Source: Nematopogon swammerdamellus (Eukaryota; Arthropoda; Insecta; Lepidoptera; Adelidae). Taken from it: a stretch of 64,000 nt of DNA. Below are positions 27,106 through 38,404 of the stretch, in pieces (within the stretch, counting starts at the first letter, position 1; every line of letters begins with the position of its first letter). The DNA lies in assembly GCA_946902875.1 (NCBI GenBank), contig OX336355.1, positions 18,509,347 through 18,573,346 on the forward strand. The letters are read 5' to 3'. The translations under genes and the position numbers were made by a program. Under the pieces are notes generated by a model. The model saw nothing but the letters and a program-made list of their open reading frames with translations. It was not told the origin of the DNA and ran no database searches.

Positions 27106-29279
27106 TTTTGCCCGCGGCTTCGCTCGCGTGAAATTTGTATTTCAAAGGAAGAAAGTAAGTAACTAAGGGCGAGCTGGGTTCAGGTAAACGATAAACCGTC
27201 TCGAAGAAAGTGAGTAAGTTTTTGAGGCCGAAGGCGGAGTTGCGTTCAGGAAGACGATAAACCTTCTCGAAGACAGTAAGTAACTATGGGCGAGGCCGAA
27301 GGCCGAGCTGCGTTCAGGAATAGGACAAACCATCTATAAGAAAGTAAGTAACAAAGGGCGAGGCCGAAGGCCGAGCTGCGTTCAGGAAGAGGATAACCTT
27401 TTCGAAGAAAGTAAGTAACTATGGGCGAGGCCGAAGGCCGAGCTTCGTTCAGGATGAGGGTAAACTTTTCGAAGAAAGTAAGTAACAGAGGGCGAGGCCG
27501 AAGGCCGAGCTGCGTTCAGGAAAACTGAACCTTCTCGAAGACAGTAAGTAACTATGGGCGAGGCCGAAGGCCGAGCTGCGTTCAGGAAGAGGATAACATT
27601 TTCTAAGAAAGTAAGTAACAGAGGGCGAGGCCGAAGGCCGAGCTGCGTTCAGGAAGACGATAAACCTTTTCGAAGACATTAAGTAACTATGGGCGAGGCC
27701 GAAGGCCGAGCTGCGTTCAGGAAAAGGATAAACCATCTTTAAGAAGTAAGTAACAAAGGGCGAGGCCGAAGGCCGTGCTGCGTTCAGGAAGAGGATAACC
27801 TTTTCGAAGAATGTAAGTAACCGAGAGCGAGTCCGAAGGCCGAGCTGCGTTCAGGAAGACCATAAATCTTCTCGAAGAAAGTAACTTCTTTGTTACTTAC
27901 TTTCTTCGAAAAGGTTTATCCTCTTCCTGAACACATCTCGGCCTTCGGCCTTGCCCATAGTTACTTACTGTCTTCGAGAATTTATCGTCTTCCTGAACGC
28001 AGCTCGGCCTTCGGCCTCGCCCTCTGTTACTTACTTTCTTCGAACAGGTCATCCTCTTCCTGAACGCAGCTCGGCCTTCGGCCTCGCCCTCTGTTACTTA
28101 CTTTCTTCGAAAAGTTTACCCGCATGCTGAATGCAGCTCGGCCTTTGGCCTCGCCCATAGTTACTTACTGTCTTCGAAAAGGTTTATCGTCTTCCTGAAC
28201 GCAGCTCGGCCTTCGGCCTCGCCCTCTGTTACTTACTTTCTTCCAAAAGGTTATCCTCTTCCTGAACGCAGCTCGGCCTTCGGCCTCGCCCATAGTTACT
28301 TACTGTCTTCGAGAAGGTTTATCGTTTTCCTGAACGCAGCTCCGCCATCAGCCTCGCCCTCTGTTACTTACTTTCTTCGAAAAGTTTACCCTCATCCTGA
28401 ACGCAGCTCGGCCTTCGGCCTCGCCCATAATTACTTCCTTTCTTCGAAAAGGTTATCCTCTTCCTGAACGCAGCTCGGCCTTCGGCCTTGCCCATAGTTA
28501 CTTACTGTCTTCGAGAATTTATCGTCTTCCTGAACGCAGCTCGGCCTTCGGCCTCGCCCTCTGTTACTTACTTTCTTCGAACAGGTAATCCTCTTCCTGA
28601 ACGCAGCTCGGCCTTCGGCCTCGCCCTCTGTTACTTACTTTCTTCGAAAAGTTTACCCGCATGCTGAATGCAGCTCGGCCTTCGGCCTCGCCCATAGTTA
28701 CTTACTGTCTTCGAAAAGGTTTATCGTCTTCCTGAACGCAGCTCGGCCTTCGGCCTCGCCCTCTGTTACTTACTTTCTTCCAAAAGGTTATCCTCTTCCT
28801 GAACGCAGCTCGGCCTTCGGCCTCGCCCATAGTTACTTACTGTCTTCGAGAAGGTTTATCGTTTTCCTGAACGCAGCTCCGCCATCAGCCTCGCCCTCTG
28901 TTACTTACTTTCTTCGAAAAGTTTACCCTCATCCTGAACGCAGCTCGGCCTTCGGCCTCGCCCATAATTACTTACTTTCTTCGAAAAGGTTATCCTCTTC
29001 CTGAACGCAGCTCGGCCTTCGGCCTCGCCCTTTGTTACTTACTTTCTTAAAGATGGTTTATCCTCTTCCTGAACGCAGCTCGGCCTTCGGCCTCGCCCAT
29101 AGTTACTTACTGTGTTCGAGAAGGTTTATCGTCTTCCTGAACGCAACTTCGCCTTCGGCCTCAAAAAGTTACTTACTTTCTTCGAGACGGTTTATCGTTT
29201 ACCTGAACCCAGCTCGCCCTTAGTTACTTACTTTCTTCCTTTTAAATACGAATTTCACGCGAGCGAAGCCGCGGGCAAT
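27106..29279. mobile_element. 2.2-kb foldback element built of ~67-bp minisatellite arms
   Basis: Ends TTGCCCGCGGCTTCGCTCGC and complement GCGAGCGAAGCCGCGGGCAA. The left arm has about 11 units of GAAGAAAGTAAGTAAC...GGCGAGGCCGAAGGCCGAGCTGCGTTCAGG; near 27885 orientation flips and about 20 inverted units follow. Within the right arm a 537-bp block (8 units) is duplicated. Each unit contains the self-complementary GGCCGAAGGCC. Long open frames (PERSSAFGLA repeats) are by-products of repeat composition. Confidence 0.9.
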
Positions 29280-29330
29280 TTTTTATCATTACTTATGTCC
29301 TCTAGAGGGCGCCATATCCTATAGTATAGA

Positions 29331-29378
29331 CGTTGGATGCGTCTTGACGACCAGCGTACGGTCAAGACGCATCCAACG
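29331..29378. repeat. Perfect 18-bp hairpin, 12-base loop
   Basis: CGTTGGATGCGTCTTGAC pairs exactly with GTCAAGACGCATCCAACG. No mature small-RNA evidence; could be a cruciform-prone element end. Confidence 0.85.
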
Positions 29379-29749
29379 ATACCTCATTTGTCAAATTATG
29401 ATAGGTAGTGTCGAAGTTATTATGAGGGAACAGTTGAACATACATACATACATACATACCGGTCAAAAACATAACTCTCCTTTTCGCTTCGCCGTAATCG
29501 GGTAAAAATAAGAATCTCTTCGCTAATATACCGCGCATACTACACTACGTACAATATAATAAACATACGATCAATTAACTTATATCAAATAGGAACTTCA
29601 GTTAAATAAATATCCGCTAACATCGACTCGCCATAACACTTTTACATAGGTTTGCACCTAAAATTAATCAAATAGATACCTAACGAAGTTAACCTACATA
29701 ATATTATGAATCGAATTAAAATATAAGAAACTCTGCCGAGACAATGCAT

Positions 29750-29880
29750 ACACACACACACCGCGCTCCGTCAGACCGCACCCCGCGCCGCGTCCCGCGC
29801 CTTCGCCGCCGCCGGGCTGCCAGTCTCCGCGAGACGCGCTACTAACCCCCGCCGCGCCGCGCCGCCCATTATTTCGGCGC
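29750..29880. other. GC-rich patch
   Basis: A (CA)n run followed by CCGCGCCGCGTCCCGCGCC-type sequence. Composition stands out from the AT-rich surroundings; no gene model supported. Confidence 0.4.
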
Positions 29881-30190
29881 TTGGAACAATTCGATTTGTA
29901 TGGGAGCCACATCTTAGCGTAGCCGGAAGTGAATTTTAGTAAGCCTATCCTGTGTCCCGTATAGTAAAATGGGTTTGTACTAAGTTTCATCAAATTCGGA
30001 TTATGGCTTTAAGAGTTATGGAGGAACATACATACATACATACATACATACATACAGAAAAGATTTCTAAAAATCGTCAATTTAGCTTTAGTATCATACA
30101 TAGAGGCTACAAACTCAATATTTCCTAAAACAAAGTAACTTACTCCATGACCATCCCTTACAGATTTATTATTAGTATTGATGATTGATT
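29880..30190. repeat. Dispersed element shared with 56.40-56.64 kb
   Basis: GTATGGGAGCCACATCT, AAGAGTTATGGAGGAACATA, (CATA)n, then ACTCCATGACCATCCCTTAC and TTATTAGTATTGAT are repeated in the same order near 56.4-56.64 kb. Confidence 0.7.
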
Positions 30191-30539
30191 GATTGATTGA
30201 TAAATACACACATATACAAATTGTACAAAGATACATACAATCAATATAAATCCTTACATAATTACATATATACAATAAGAAATATACATATTATAATATA
30301 CCTACATCAACTCTTATATACTATACATACATACTTATATACATACTTTACATATATTTCAACTGGATTGAAGACGCAAGGGCATCGATGAGTATATATA
30401 TTTATTTTACCTACTCATTGATCACTTCTACTCAAGATCAAAATATTATTTAACACTTTCTTTATGATTTGAATTCGATTCAATGTTTTTTTTTAAACTG
30501 TTTTTTTATTTCACTCTTTTTAGTAATATCACATAATAT

Positions 30540-30825
30540 TAAAATCGGTTTACGGTAAGTGAGTGAAATTCATTAGTGTGAAAGTGTTCACCCCTAATTT
30601 CCCACCTTTAGAGGTGGTATAATTTCATAAAGTTTATGAAAGGTAGGGGAGGAAAATGTAGGTTTCTCAGGGGTAGTCCCTGAGAAACCTACCCTACTCA
30701 TGAAAAAAAGAAAATCGGCCGAGAAAAATTGGCAGAGAAATCGAGTAACATAAAACATAAAACACAATAACAACAAAAACAGACGAATTGAGTACCTCCT
30801 CCTTTGTGGAAGTCGGTTGAAAAAT
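30540..30825. mobile_element. Nonautonomous element with GAAGTCGGTT end, copy 2
   Basis: Contains a perfect hairpin GTAGGTTTCTCAGGG / CCCTGAGAAACCTAC around 30660-30693 and ends GAATTGAGTACCTCCTCCTT followed by TGTGGAAGTCGGTTGAAAA. Confidence 0.6.
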
Positions 30826-30894
30826 TAGTAGCAATCACCTTTTAAGGAAAACGACTCAAACCATGATTCATTCTCCCGCCTCAGCGTAATTGTT

Positions 30895-30975
30895 ACAATT
30901 TGTATGAGGACAGTAGTCGAACCCGCGACACCGACTGCGAAGCGCACACCGCTGCGCCGTCCGAGCCGAGCGACA
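30895..30975 (-). other. tRNA-like sequence (SINE-head or pseudogene)
   Basis: Reverse complement has an A-box-like GACGGCGCAGCGGTGTGCGC and B-box-like GCGGGTTCGACTACTG at tRNA spacing. Acceptor stem pairing is not convincing. Confidence 0.4.
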
Positions 30976-31054
30976 TGCCCAGTAATTCGTGAGGCGTGAT
31001 CGGGGCACTAATACATGGGCTAGGCTAGTATGGAAAGCGATCTGATCCCTTCTG

Positions 31055-31592
31055 TTTTTTTAATGGAAACTGACACGGTTGCCTACATCACCTACAACAT
31101 CCGTGATGTCAGCCCATAACACCGGGTGAACTAGGTGCCATGTCAGTACTTCCCTTCGGTCGTGCCGGCTACACTGAACTGGACGGAAAACACGAACTAT
31201 TTACATAGCCGTTTCGACCGACGTTTCATTCATTGCGGTGGTACCAACCCGGGCGGGTTGAACCCTACCACCTAGTAAGGTATAGTGCGCGGGACGGATC
31301 TAGGCGTGTCGCCGCCGCAGCGGGCGACCCGCCACGCGAATACACGTACAAGTACGGTGCGGGTGCGAGGGAGAACACTGACGAACCGCTGCGGCGGCGA
31401 CACGCCGAAATCCGCCCCGCGCATTATAAGAAGGGAAGGGACCTACAGTTTTACGTGGAATCCGAACCACAGTCAGCCTCCAACGGTCGAGCGGTCACCC
31501 ATCCAAGTACTGACCGCGCCCAGAGTTGCTTAACAATCAATAGCAACAGTCGACTCGACTGTCTGCACCACTGAGCTATCGAGGCTGACATG
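31055..31592 (-). mobile_element. SINE-A full copy, inverted, split by a MITE
   Basis: Poly(T), CCGTGTCAGTTTCCAT complement, body, 5S-like block (GCGGTCACCCATCCAAGTAC read inverted) and tRNA boxes to GCTATCGAGGCTGACA. Continuous except for a 144-bp GC-rich insertion after CACCTAGTAAGGTA. Confidence 0.88.
31283..31426. mobile_element. 144-bp GC-rich MITE inserted in a SINE, TA target duplication
   Basis: Ends TAGTGCGCGGGACGGATC and complement GGATTTCGGCG.. of TAATGCGCGGGGCGG form ~40-bp inverted repeats that include GGCGTGTCGCCGCCGCAGCG. TA lies on both sides, and intact SINE copies show the empty site GGTAAGAAGGG. Confidence 0.92.
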
Positions 31593-31727
31593 CTCTACTA
31601 AAGGCTGATTTTAACGCCTTCAGGAAAAATTGCACTTTAACCGACAGATAACTGTAACATTAGACTTAACTGGAGGTGTAAGGTGGAAATCGGCTATAAG
31701 CAGACATTTTTTGTTCGATACTATACT

Positions 31728-31846
31728 CAAATCAAAACAAACGTGCAGCTCGCACAACAACATTTTATGGCTTAGTGAAGGGAGATTCCCTTCACTAAGC
31801 CATAAAACTTTATATGCGAACTGCACGTTTGTTTTGATTTGAGAAT
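31728..31846. repeat. Foldback/hairpin element
   Basis: CAAATCAAAACAAACGTGCA pairs with TGCACGTTTGTTTTGATTTG, and internally TTTTATGGCTTAGTGAAGGG pairs with CCCTTCACTAAGCCATAAAA around a four-base centre. A near-complete 118-base palindrome. Confidence 0.85.
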
Positions 31847-32320
31847 AGGTGTGTAGGTACTAGTTATTATAAAATTATCCCTCTCTCTCCTCTCTCTCTA
31901 TCTGTTTCTTTAAAGCACGGAGACAGAAGATGAGGATAGTTATACATTTCCGTGAAATAATCTTAAGATTAGTGGAACCAGAGGATATTTTCATTCCTGT
32001 AATGATATTTTTTTTACAAGTTAGTCTTTAGTTTTATTCTGTCATATTAAAGTGATTCGGTTCAAGTAAACTTTTAAAACGTCTGCCATTTCTACACTGA
32101 CCAAGCAACGACGCGACTTTTGAAATTAACGAATAACGATTCTCTATAGCTTTCGAAACAATTCTCCAGCGAGAGAAGTAGTCTCATAAAAGGGACGAAG
32201 TCTCATACAAAACTTATACGCCAGTTATAAAACTTTGAATTGATTCTTGTGTCAGCAAATTGCATTCGCATAAAAATCATCATTGCAACATGTATGCTCT
32301 GACCAGCCAATATCAACCTC

Positions 32321-32500
32321 CGAATACCGGAGACTTCTCTTTAGATTGCTGGCTATACTGGACTAGAGGAGAACACAGCCGAGGCTGCTATGCGGCCATC
32401 TTATATCCAATACGGTGGTACCAACCTAGTCGGCTACAATTTGAGCCTACCCCACTTAGTAAGGGAAGAACCTACAATTTTACATCGGTTCCGACCGTTG
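32321..32500 (-). mobile_element. SINE-B body fragment, inverted
   Basis: GCTGGCTATACTGGACTAGA, GAGAACACAGCCGAGGCTGC and GGTTCCGACCGTTGAAGCA match SINE-B in reverse. Confidence 0.7.
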
Positions 32501-32594
32501 AAGCAACAGTTAGGTACGCTAAAACGTTTTAATAGATAAATGGAAGGATGTCTTCACTAGGTAGATTGTAAAGCCGTAAATGAAGAGGAAAAAT

Positions 32595-32662
32595 TCGTCT
32601 CGACCAGTATTCGAACCTGGAACTCCCTCCACTCCAGCGCGTTACCAATTCCGCCGGATCGA
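32595..32662 (-). other. tRNA-like sequence (pseudogene or SINE head)
   Basis: Reverse complement: GATCCGGCGGAATTGGTAAC (A box) and GTTCCAGGTTCGAATACTGG (B box). Confidence 0.45.
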
Positions 32663-33178
32663 TGACGTATTACTCTCAAAAATGTTTAACAGTTGCATCT
32701 TATATTAGTTGGTATGACCAAAATCTACTGCGCTAAAAAAATGGAAGGATCTTCATGTCGCCGCTTTGGGCCTAGATTTATCTGTCGGTTAACTCCTGTC
32801 AACTGTATGCGAAATGTCACTATAACCGCTAGATAAATGTTCACCTAGACTTAGACAGAGATGATGACGTTCAGACCAAGTTTCCTCCACCCTTTCTTAC
32901 CTCTGGCGTCGGTTAAATTGTATAATGGCGTGGTTTACGAGACCGGGTCCGATCTCATTAGGCACGACGCACATTAGGATGCAGCGCGAGCGCTCAGATT
33001 GTGTTTCCATTCCGCATTATACCATTTTCGGAGTCGTTGCCACCACGTGTTGTGTTCTTACCGTCGTCGTCAGCGAGAATGCATTTGTGAGTAGCTCACG
33101 CAGATATTAGATAGGTACCTAACATACCTGTTCATTTACAGTGGTCACTGAAATACCATACACACACATTGGAACACA

Positions 33179-33456
33179 CATATCGTGTGGGGTCGGCACT
33201 TAAATTATCCTGTGGGGTCGGTACTTGAAGTATCGTATGGGGTCGGTGTTTAAAGTATCGTATGGGGTCGGTACTTAAAGTATCGTGTGGGGTCGGTACT
33301 TAAAGTATCGTGTGGGTTCGGTACTTAAAGTATCGTGTGGGGTCGGTACTCAAAGTATCGTATGGGGTCGGTTATTAAAGTATCGTGCGGGGTCGGTACT
33401 TAAAGTATCGTATGGGGTCGGTACTTAAAGTATCGTGTGGGGTTGGTACTTAAAAA
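33179..33456 (+). repeat. 25-bp minisatellite derived from the SINE/Rep-C leader
   Basis: About 11 copies of TATCGTGTGGGGTCGGTACT TAAAG, the last running directly into the leader's AAAGAATAGCCCCACT. The array therefore grew from the first 25 bases of the shared leader. Confidence 0.92.
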
Positions 33457-33984
33457 GAATAGCCCCACTCCATCTCTCCCCGGGCATGTCGTAAAAGGCG
33501 ATAAGGGTTAAGGACAAGATGTCGTGCATATGGGCGACAGCCGACAGGCCAATCAAACTCTATATACGAGTATGTTATGTAACTTTTTTGGTCCAGTAGA
33601 GTCGGAGAGAATAGCCTGTGACAGATGGACAGACATACAGACACAAGAGTTTCGGGTACGGAACCCTAGAAATTAGGCGAGACCTAGGTTGCCACTATTT
33701 AAAACCTGGATTTGTATCAGTCCTCGACGTGGCGGCCATTTTGTCAAACAGATCCACGGATAGATGTTGCACGCAAGATGTCGCCGCGATGTCGAGACAC
33801 CCTGTATGCCCGCCACTGAGCTGATGGGACACCGCGTACATGCTAAGTGAATCACCATTGTCATGGGAAAATTTGTTAGGAATGTAAGGTAGATAATTGT
33901 ACCTACAGCCTTGAAGGAGTTTGCCAGAAGCTGTAGGTATACGTAAGTTTTTCCGTCAGAAAAAACCACGAGTCAAGAAGGCTT

Positions 33985-34370
33985 TTTTTTTATGGAAACT
34001 GACACGGTTGGCTACATCACCTACAACATCCGTGATGCCAGCCCATAACACCGGGTGAACTAGGTGCCATGTCAGTGCTTCCCTTCGATCGTGCCGGCTA
34101 CACTGAACTGGACAGAAAACACAAACTATTTACATAGCCGTTTCGACCGACGTTTCATTCAGTGCGGTGGTACCAACCCGGGCGGTTTGAACCCTACCGA
34201 CCGAGTAAGGTAGGAAGGGAAGGGACCTACAGTTTTACGTCGACTCCGAACCACGGTCAGCCTCCAACGGTCGAGCGGTCATCCATCCAAGTACTGACCA
34301 CGCCCAGCGTTGCTTAACAATCAATAGCAACAGTCGACTGTCTGCACCACTGAGCTATCGAGGCTGACAA
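33985..34370 (-). mobile_element. SINE-A full copy, inverted
   Basis: Complete from poly(T) to GCTATCGAGGCTGAC; the inverted 5S-like block is TCATCCATCCAAGTACTGAC then CACGCCCAGCGTTGCTTAAC. Confidence 0.87.
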
Positions 34371-34750
34371 GGCGAGGCTTCTTGACTCGTGGAACAAACT
34401 AACGAATTTTCTCAAACACTTCTTCCCGCCAGTAAGACCTAAACATTTTCACACATTGGCGCGGAATTCGAAACACTCTTCCCTCCCGGTGACTAACTGG
34501 TCGTAAATCATTCAGACAGCTACAAGGAGTCGATCTGTCGGCTCCCTGAAACTGTGATACTTCCAGCGATTTGCTGATGGATCATTCGACGCGGCTGAAG
34601 AACCAGTCAATTGTGTAATTTTTGGCATTTGGGTTTCGGTAGAGAGAGGGAGAATTGCAATAGATTAGATGAGCTTCTGTCACGCTTGCCTAGAATATAT
34701 CTATTGTAAAAAAGTTATTCGACAATACAAACATTAGTTCACGCATACTA

Positions 34751-34905
34751 GATTTTTTTATGGAAACTGACACGGTTGGCTACTTCACCTACAACATCCG
34801 TGATGTCAGCCCATAACACCGGGTGATCTTGGTGCCAAGTCAGTACTTCCCTTCGGTCGTGCCGGCTACACTGAACTGGACGGAAAACACAAACTATATA
34901 ACAAC
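34751..34905 (-). mobile_element. SINE-A body 3' fragment, inverted
   Basis: TTTTTTTATGGAAACTGACA through GAACTGGACGGAAAACAC, then unrelated sequence. Confidence 0.75.
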
Positions 34906-34909
34906 ATAA

Positions 34910-36385
34910 ATTCTGCGACTTAACCCAAAAAAAAAATCGGGGTGTGACTGTGTCGTGGACACGGCCGTGTGTTTTACGTGAATACGTGTACGTATTCTTT
35001 GATCCTTTAGCTATCGAGTGGTGTAATTAAATTTTGGATGTAGATGATAGATAAGAAGCTGCAACACCAAACTGTATCCCCCGATTTTGTTATCATCAGT
35101 TTTCTGGATAGGCTCCCACTATGGAAGCAAATTTAAAGACGTAATCACGTCAAAAACAGGCAAGAAGAGGACTAACGGAAAAGGAATTGATGAAGGAAGG
35201 AAGTTGCAAGAGGTATGTAAGTGCAAATGAGAAGGTATGCAAAGCCAGCCCTCTACTAATTACCCGCTCAAACACATCGCCGTGAAATTCCTTCAGTTAC
35301 GAGAGCATTCCAACTCACTACCGGTCCATCTGGGAATTTAGAGTATAGTCGCTGATGACTAGTGTTCGGGAATGAAAGAGATGTTGTACTCACCCTCTAC
35401 CTTACCGAAGTACAATCTTCAATCTCTGTCAACTGTCACGTGACAAAGTACGCATGACGATGGGGATGGGCCCACGATGATGGGCCACGATGATGGGCTT
35501 AGGTTTGGACCAGTAGCTGTCACTGCTGTCCGTTTTTAAGGTTTCGAAAATAATAAGGTTTAGTTTTGACATTGGAAATGTCTTTTCGTTCGCTCCAGTA
35601 TAGGCTCCGATTTCACGAAAAAGTGCGATCCCCTTATATCTCAGAGAGTTGTGAAGATATGATATTCAAAAAAAGCTCAAAAGACGCGTATTCATGAGAG
35701 CTGTAAGGTACAAAAAGAATTATTCGAGAAGGTCAAAAACGAAAAAAAGTTATGGCCGAAATAGTGAAAAAATAAATTCTTTTTTTTCCGCATTTTTTAT
35801 TTTGGTGCTCGATATTTTGGAAACGAAGAATGATATCAAAAATTTGAGAAAAATTCCTCTGGAAAATTTTGTTAGTTACAATTTGAGCCTAAAACAAAGA
35901 AGATTGGGTTAAGGGATTGCCCTGTAACCTTTTTGAAAAAAGTCAAAACGACACTCTGGTCCTATATGATGTCTAGGGTCCTGACCTGATGACACATGAT
36001 AAGCCCGTCGTCGTGGTTGGGCTCGTTAGATTTGTCTTCGCAAATACTCTTGTCCTAGATGAATAGGTTAGGTTAGAAGATGCGTATAAACCTATATTAT
36101 TATATTTTTATATTTGATATTTATTAATTTGTTACCTTACTTAGACCTTAGATATAATGTCAAGCTTATCTCTTTTTCTGTCTAAATTTTAGTTTACATT
36201 TTTTAAGCTGCTTGTGTTTTTGAAAAATAATAAAAAATATATAAATGTAATACTTTTTTCGAATTCTGTAGATTCATTTCCAATGTGCTCGATAGTCGTG
36301 TGAGGCACGAAATCTGTGAATTTTTTTCTTATACATTATGTGTTTTTAATATGAGACTGAAGTTAACTTTCTCCATACAAATTCG
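34910..36385. other. Intergenic, no gene seen
   Basis: AT-rich; a lysine-rich 72-codon ORF at 35694-35912 has no recognisable features. Probably decayed repeat. Confidence 0.45.
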
Positions 36386-36391
36386 TCTTTT

Positions 36392-36880
36392 TTTATGTAA
36401 ACTGACACGGTTGGCTACATCACCTACAACATCCGTGATGTCAGTCCATAACACCGGGTGAACTAGGTGCCATGTCAGTGCCTCCCTTAGGTCGCCGGCT
36501 ACAGTGAACTGGACGGAAAACACAAACTATTTACATAGCCGTTTCAACCGACATTTCATTCAGTGGCGGTGGTACCATGAAATGAATGAGCACTGACATG
36601 GCACCTAGTTCACCCGGTGTTATGGGCTGACATCACGCATGTTGTAAGGGATGTTAGCCAACCGTGACAGTTTCCATAAAAAAATCAAATAAAAAAAAAA
36701 CAACCCGGGCGGGTTAAACCCTACCACCTAGTAAGGTAAGAAGGAAAGGGATCTACAGTTTTACGTGGAGTCCGAACCACGGTAAGCCTCCAACGGTCGA
36801 GCGGTCACCCATCCAAGTACTGACCGCGCCCAAGTGTGCTTAACAACAGTCGACCGACCGCACCACTGAGCTACCGAGAT
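36392..36880 (-). mobile_element. SINE-A inverted copy with a nested + strand SINE-A tail
   Basis: The inverted body is interrupted after GGTGGTACCA by ATGAAATGAATGAGCACTGA...CAGTTTCCAT and poly(A) in + orientation (about 36577-36700), then continues with ACCCGGGCGGGTTAAACCC. A SINE has inserted into a SINE. Confidence 0.8.
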
Positions 36881-37114
36881 ATCTATCTAGAATCGCAACG
36901 TACTACTCACTTACTAGAAGAATCCCCCTCATTAAGTGTCGGGATGACGGATCTCTGTACAAATGTGTCGCTCGTCGCCCCACAAGTTATTTTCATAGAC
37001 ACGTCGAATGTCGAAAAGTTGCGTTCTCAAACTCTTAGTTATAAGGGCTGAGGGAATTTTTTTCCAGCAACATCGGCAATTTTTAAAGTGGCTGTGCCCA
37101 AAAGTCCGACGTAA

Positions 37115-37200
37115 GATCAGATACAGATTCAGATTCAGATTCAGATATTTATTTCGTCATAAAGAACCCACAACAATAACAATATTACATTGAGACATAT
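37115..37200 (-). repeat. LINE 3' tail with (GATTCA)n hexamer, inverted
   Basis: CAGATTCAGATTCAGATATT then TATTTCGTCATAAAGAAC. The same sequence lies on the opposite strand near 39.88-39.95 kb; the hexamer tail is typical of CR1-like LINE ends. Confidence 0.6.
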
Positions 37201-37329
37201 ACATATTCACACGGAATTCACAGCCACACGGAATTCCTGCGGAGACGGATTGGGAGCCATTTGAGACGTCTGCGATATTCTGAAACATGGTCGTACTTGC
37301 GTAGTCAGTCCGAAGACGAATCGTATATA

Positions 37330-37500
37330 TACTTACACGGTACCTACAACATCCGCGATGTCAGCCCGTAACCCCGGCTCAACTAGGTGCCATGTCCCTT
37401 CATTTCGCGCCGGCTACACTGAACTGGACGGAAAACACGAACTATTTACATAGCCCTTTCGACCGACGTTTCGCTCAGTGCGGTAGTACCACCGAGCATA
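37330..37500 (-). mobile_element. SINE-A body fragment, inverted
   Basis: ACAACATCCGCGATGTCAGC through TTTCGCTCAGTGCGGTAGTA. Confidence 0.7.
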
Positions 37501-37596
37501 CCTACATGTTTTGCAGACGCTCAAGCTTGTCCAGGAGTTTTATACTATAATGTATGACTAATTATACGATTTCCTGTTTAGTAGTATATGTATGGT

Positions 37597-37800
37597 CTTT
37601 TTATTTAAACCAACATGGGTGGCTGTGCCGAGTTACCTACCAATGAAAAAAAAAACACCTCTACTCGCGAAATCACGCTCAGTGAGGCGCCATGCCAGCA
37701 GATTTGCGGAGTATTGTCAGCCCAGGCTAGGTTAAAGGATTCCGGAAACACACTCGCCGGATGACAGTTCCACACCCTAGCAGTGAGACAAAGAAACTGA
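37597..37800 (-). mobile_element. LINE 3' end fragment, second family
   Basis: CAACATGGGTGGCTGTGCCG, GCGCCATGCCAGCAGATTTG and GGATGACAGTTCCACACCCT match the LINE ends at 17.5 and 19.6 kb. Confidence 0.65.
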
Positions 37801-37920
37801 CAAACGACGTGAAATGAAGGGAAGCCTGACGTGGCACCAAGTTCACCCGGTCTTATGGGCTGACATCACGGATGTTGTAGGTGATGTAGCCGACCGTGTC
37901 AGTTTCCATAAGAAAAAAAA
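37800..37920 (+). mobile_element. SINE-A 3' tail fragment
   Basis: GACGTGAAATGAAGGGAAGC to GTCAGTTTCCATAAG plus A-run, joined directly to the inverted LINE end. Confidence 0.7.
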
Positions 37921-38064
37921 ACTATTTTGAAAACCGATGCACTCTAATATGTGGACAAGAATGTATGTATATATTTAGGTATTATATAAACTGTAATATT
38001 GATATGTATTTTTTATGTATACTTTTAATTAACCGGTACGTACTTATATGCAGTATATTATAGT

Positions 38065-38402
38065 TTACCGTGTGGGCCCGGTACTTAAAAAGAATAGCCC
38101 CACTGCATCTCTCCCCGTGCATGTCGTAAAAGGCGACTAAGCGATAAGGACAAGATGTCGCGCTAAAGGGCGACGGGCTCGCCACCTCTCACCTTGGCAC
38201 GGTACTTCCACCGAGTCATGCAGCAGGTGGGTCTTCGTGCCTTACTTGCTGCTTGATCGATTTAATCTTGTTCGAATACTTTGCGAAACGTGGTGGTCGG
38301 TGTTGTGCTGTAATTTACCAGAGTTCTTGCAGCACAACACCGATTACTCTGCTTACCCCGATTGTCGGGATTCAGCGTGTGTGATATGTATGTATGTATG
38401 TA
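38065..38402 (+). mobile_element. Rep-C retroelement copy
   Basis: Closely matches the 14.67-kb copy over its whole length, including the 13-bp stem (38298-38310 / 38330-38342) and the (GTAT)n end. Confidence 0.8.
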
Positions 38403-38404
38403 TT

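Noticed and set aside
27449..27736. ORFs repeating PERSSAFGLAHSYLLSSRRF here and near 29.1 and 60.4 kb
   Set aside because: Translation of the foldback minisatellite; present in both arms with frame drift and no conserved start.
33179..33456. CRISPR-like regular repeats
   Set aside because: Units are contiguous 25-mers without unique spacers, in a eukaryotic genome; it is a minisatellite.
35694..35912. Lysine-rich 72-codon ORF as a small gene
   Set aside because: No recognisable motif, AT-rich composition, no regulatory context; likely repeat-derived.
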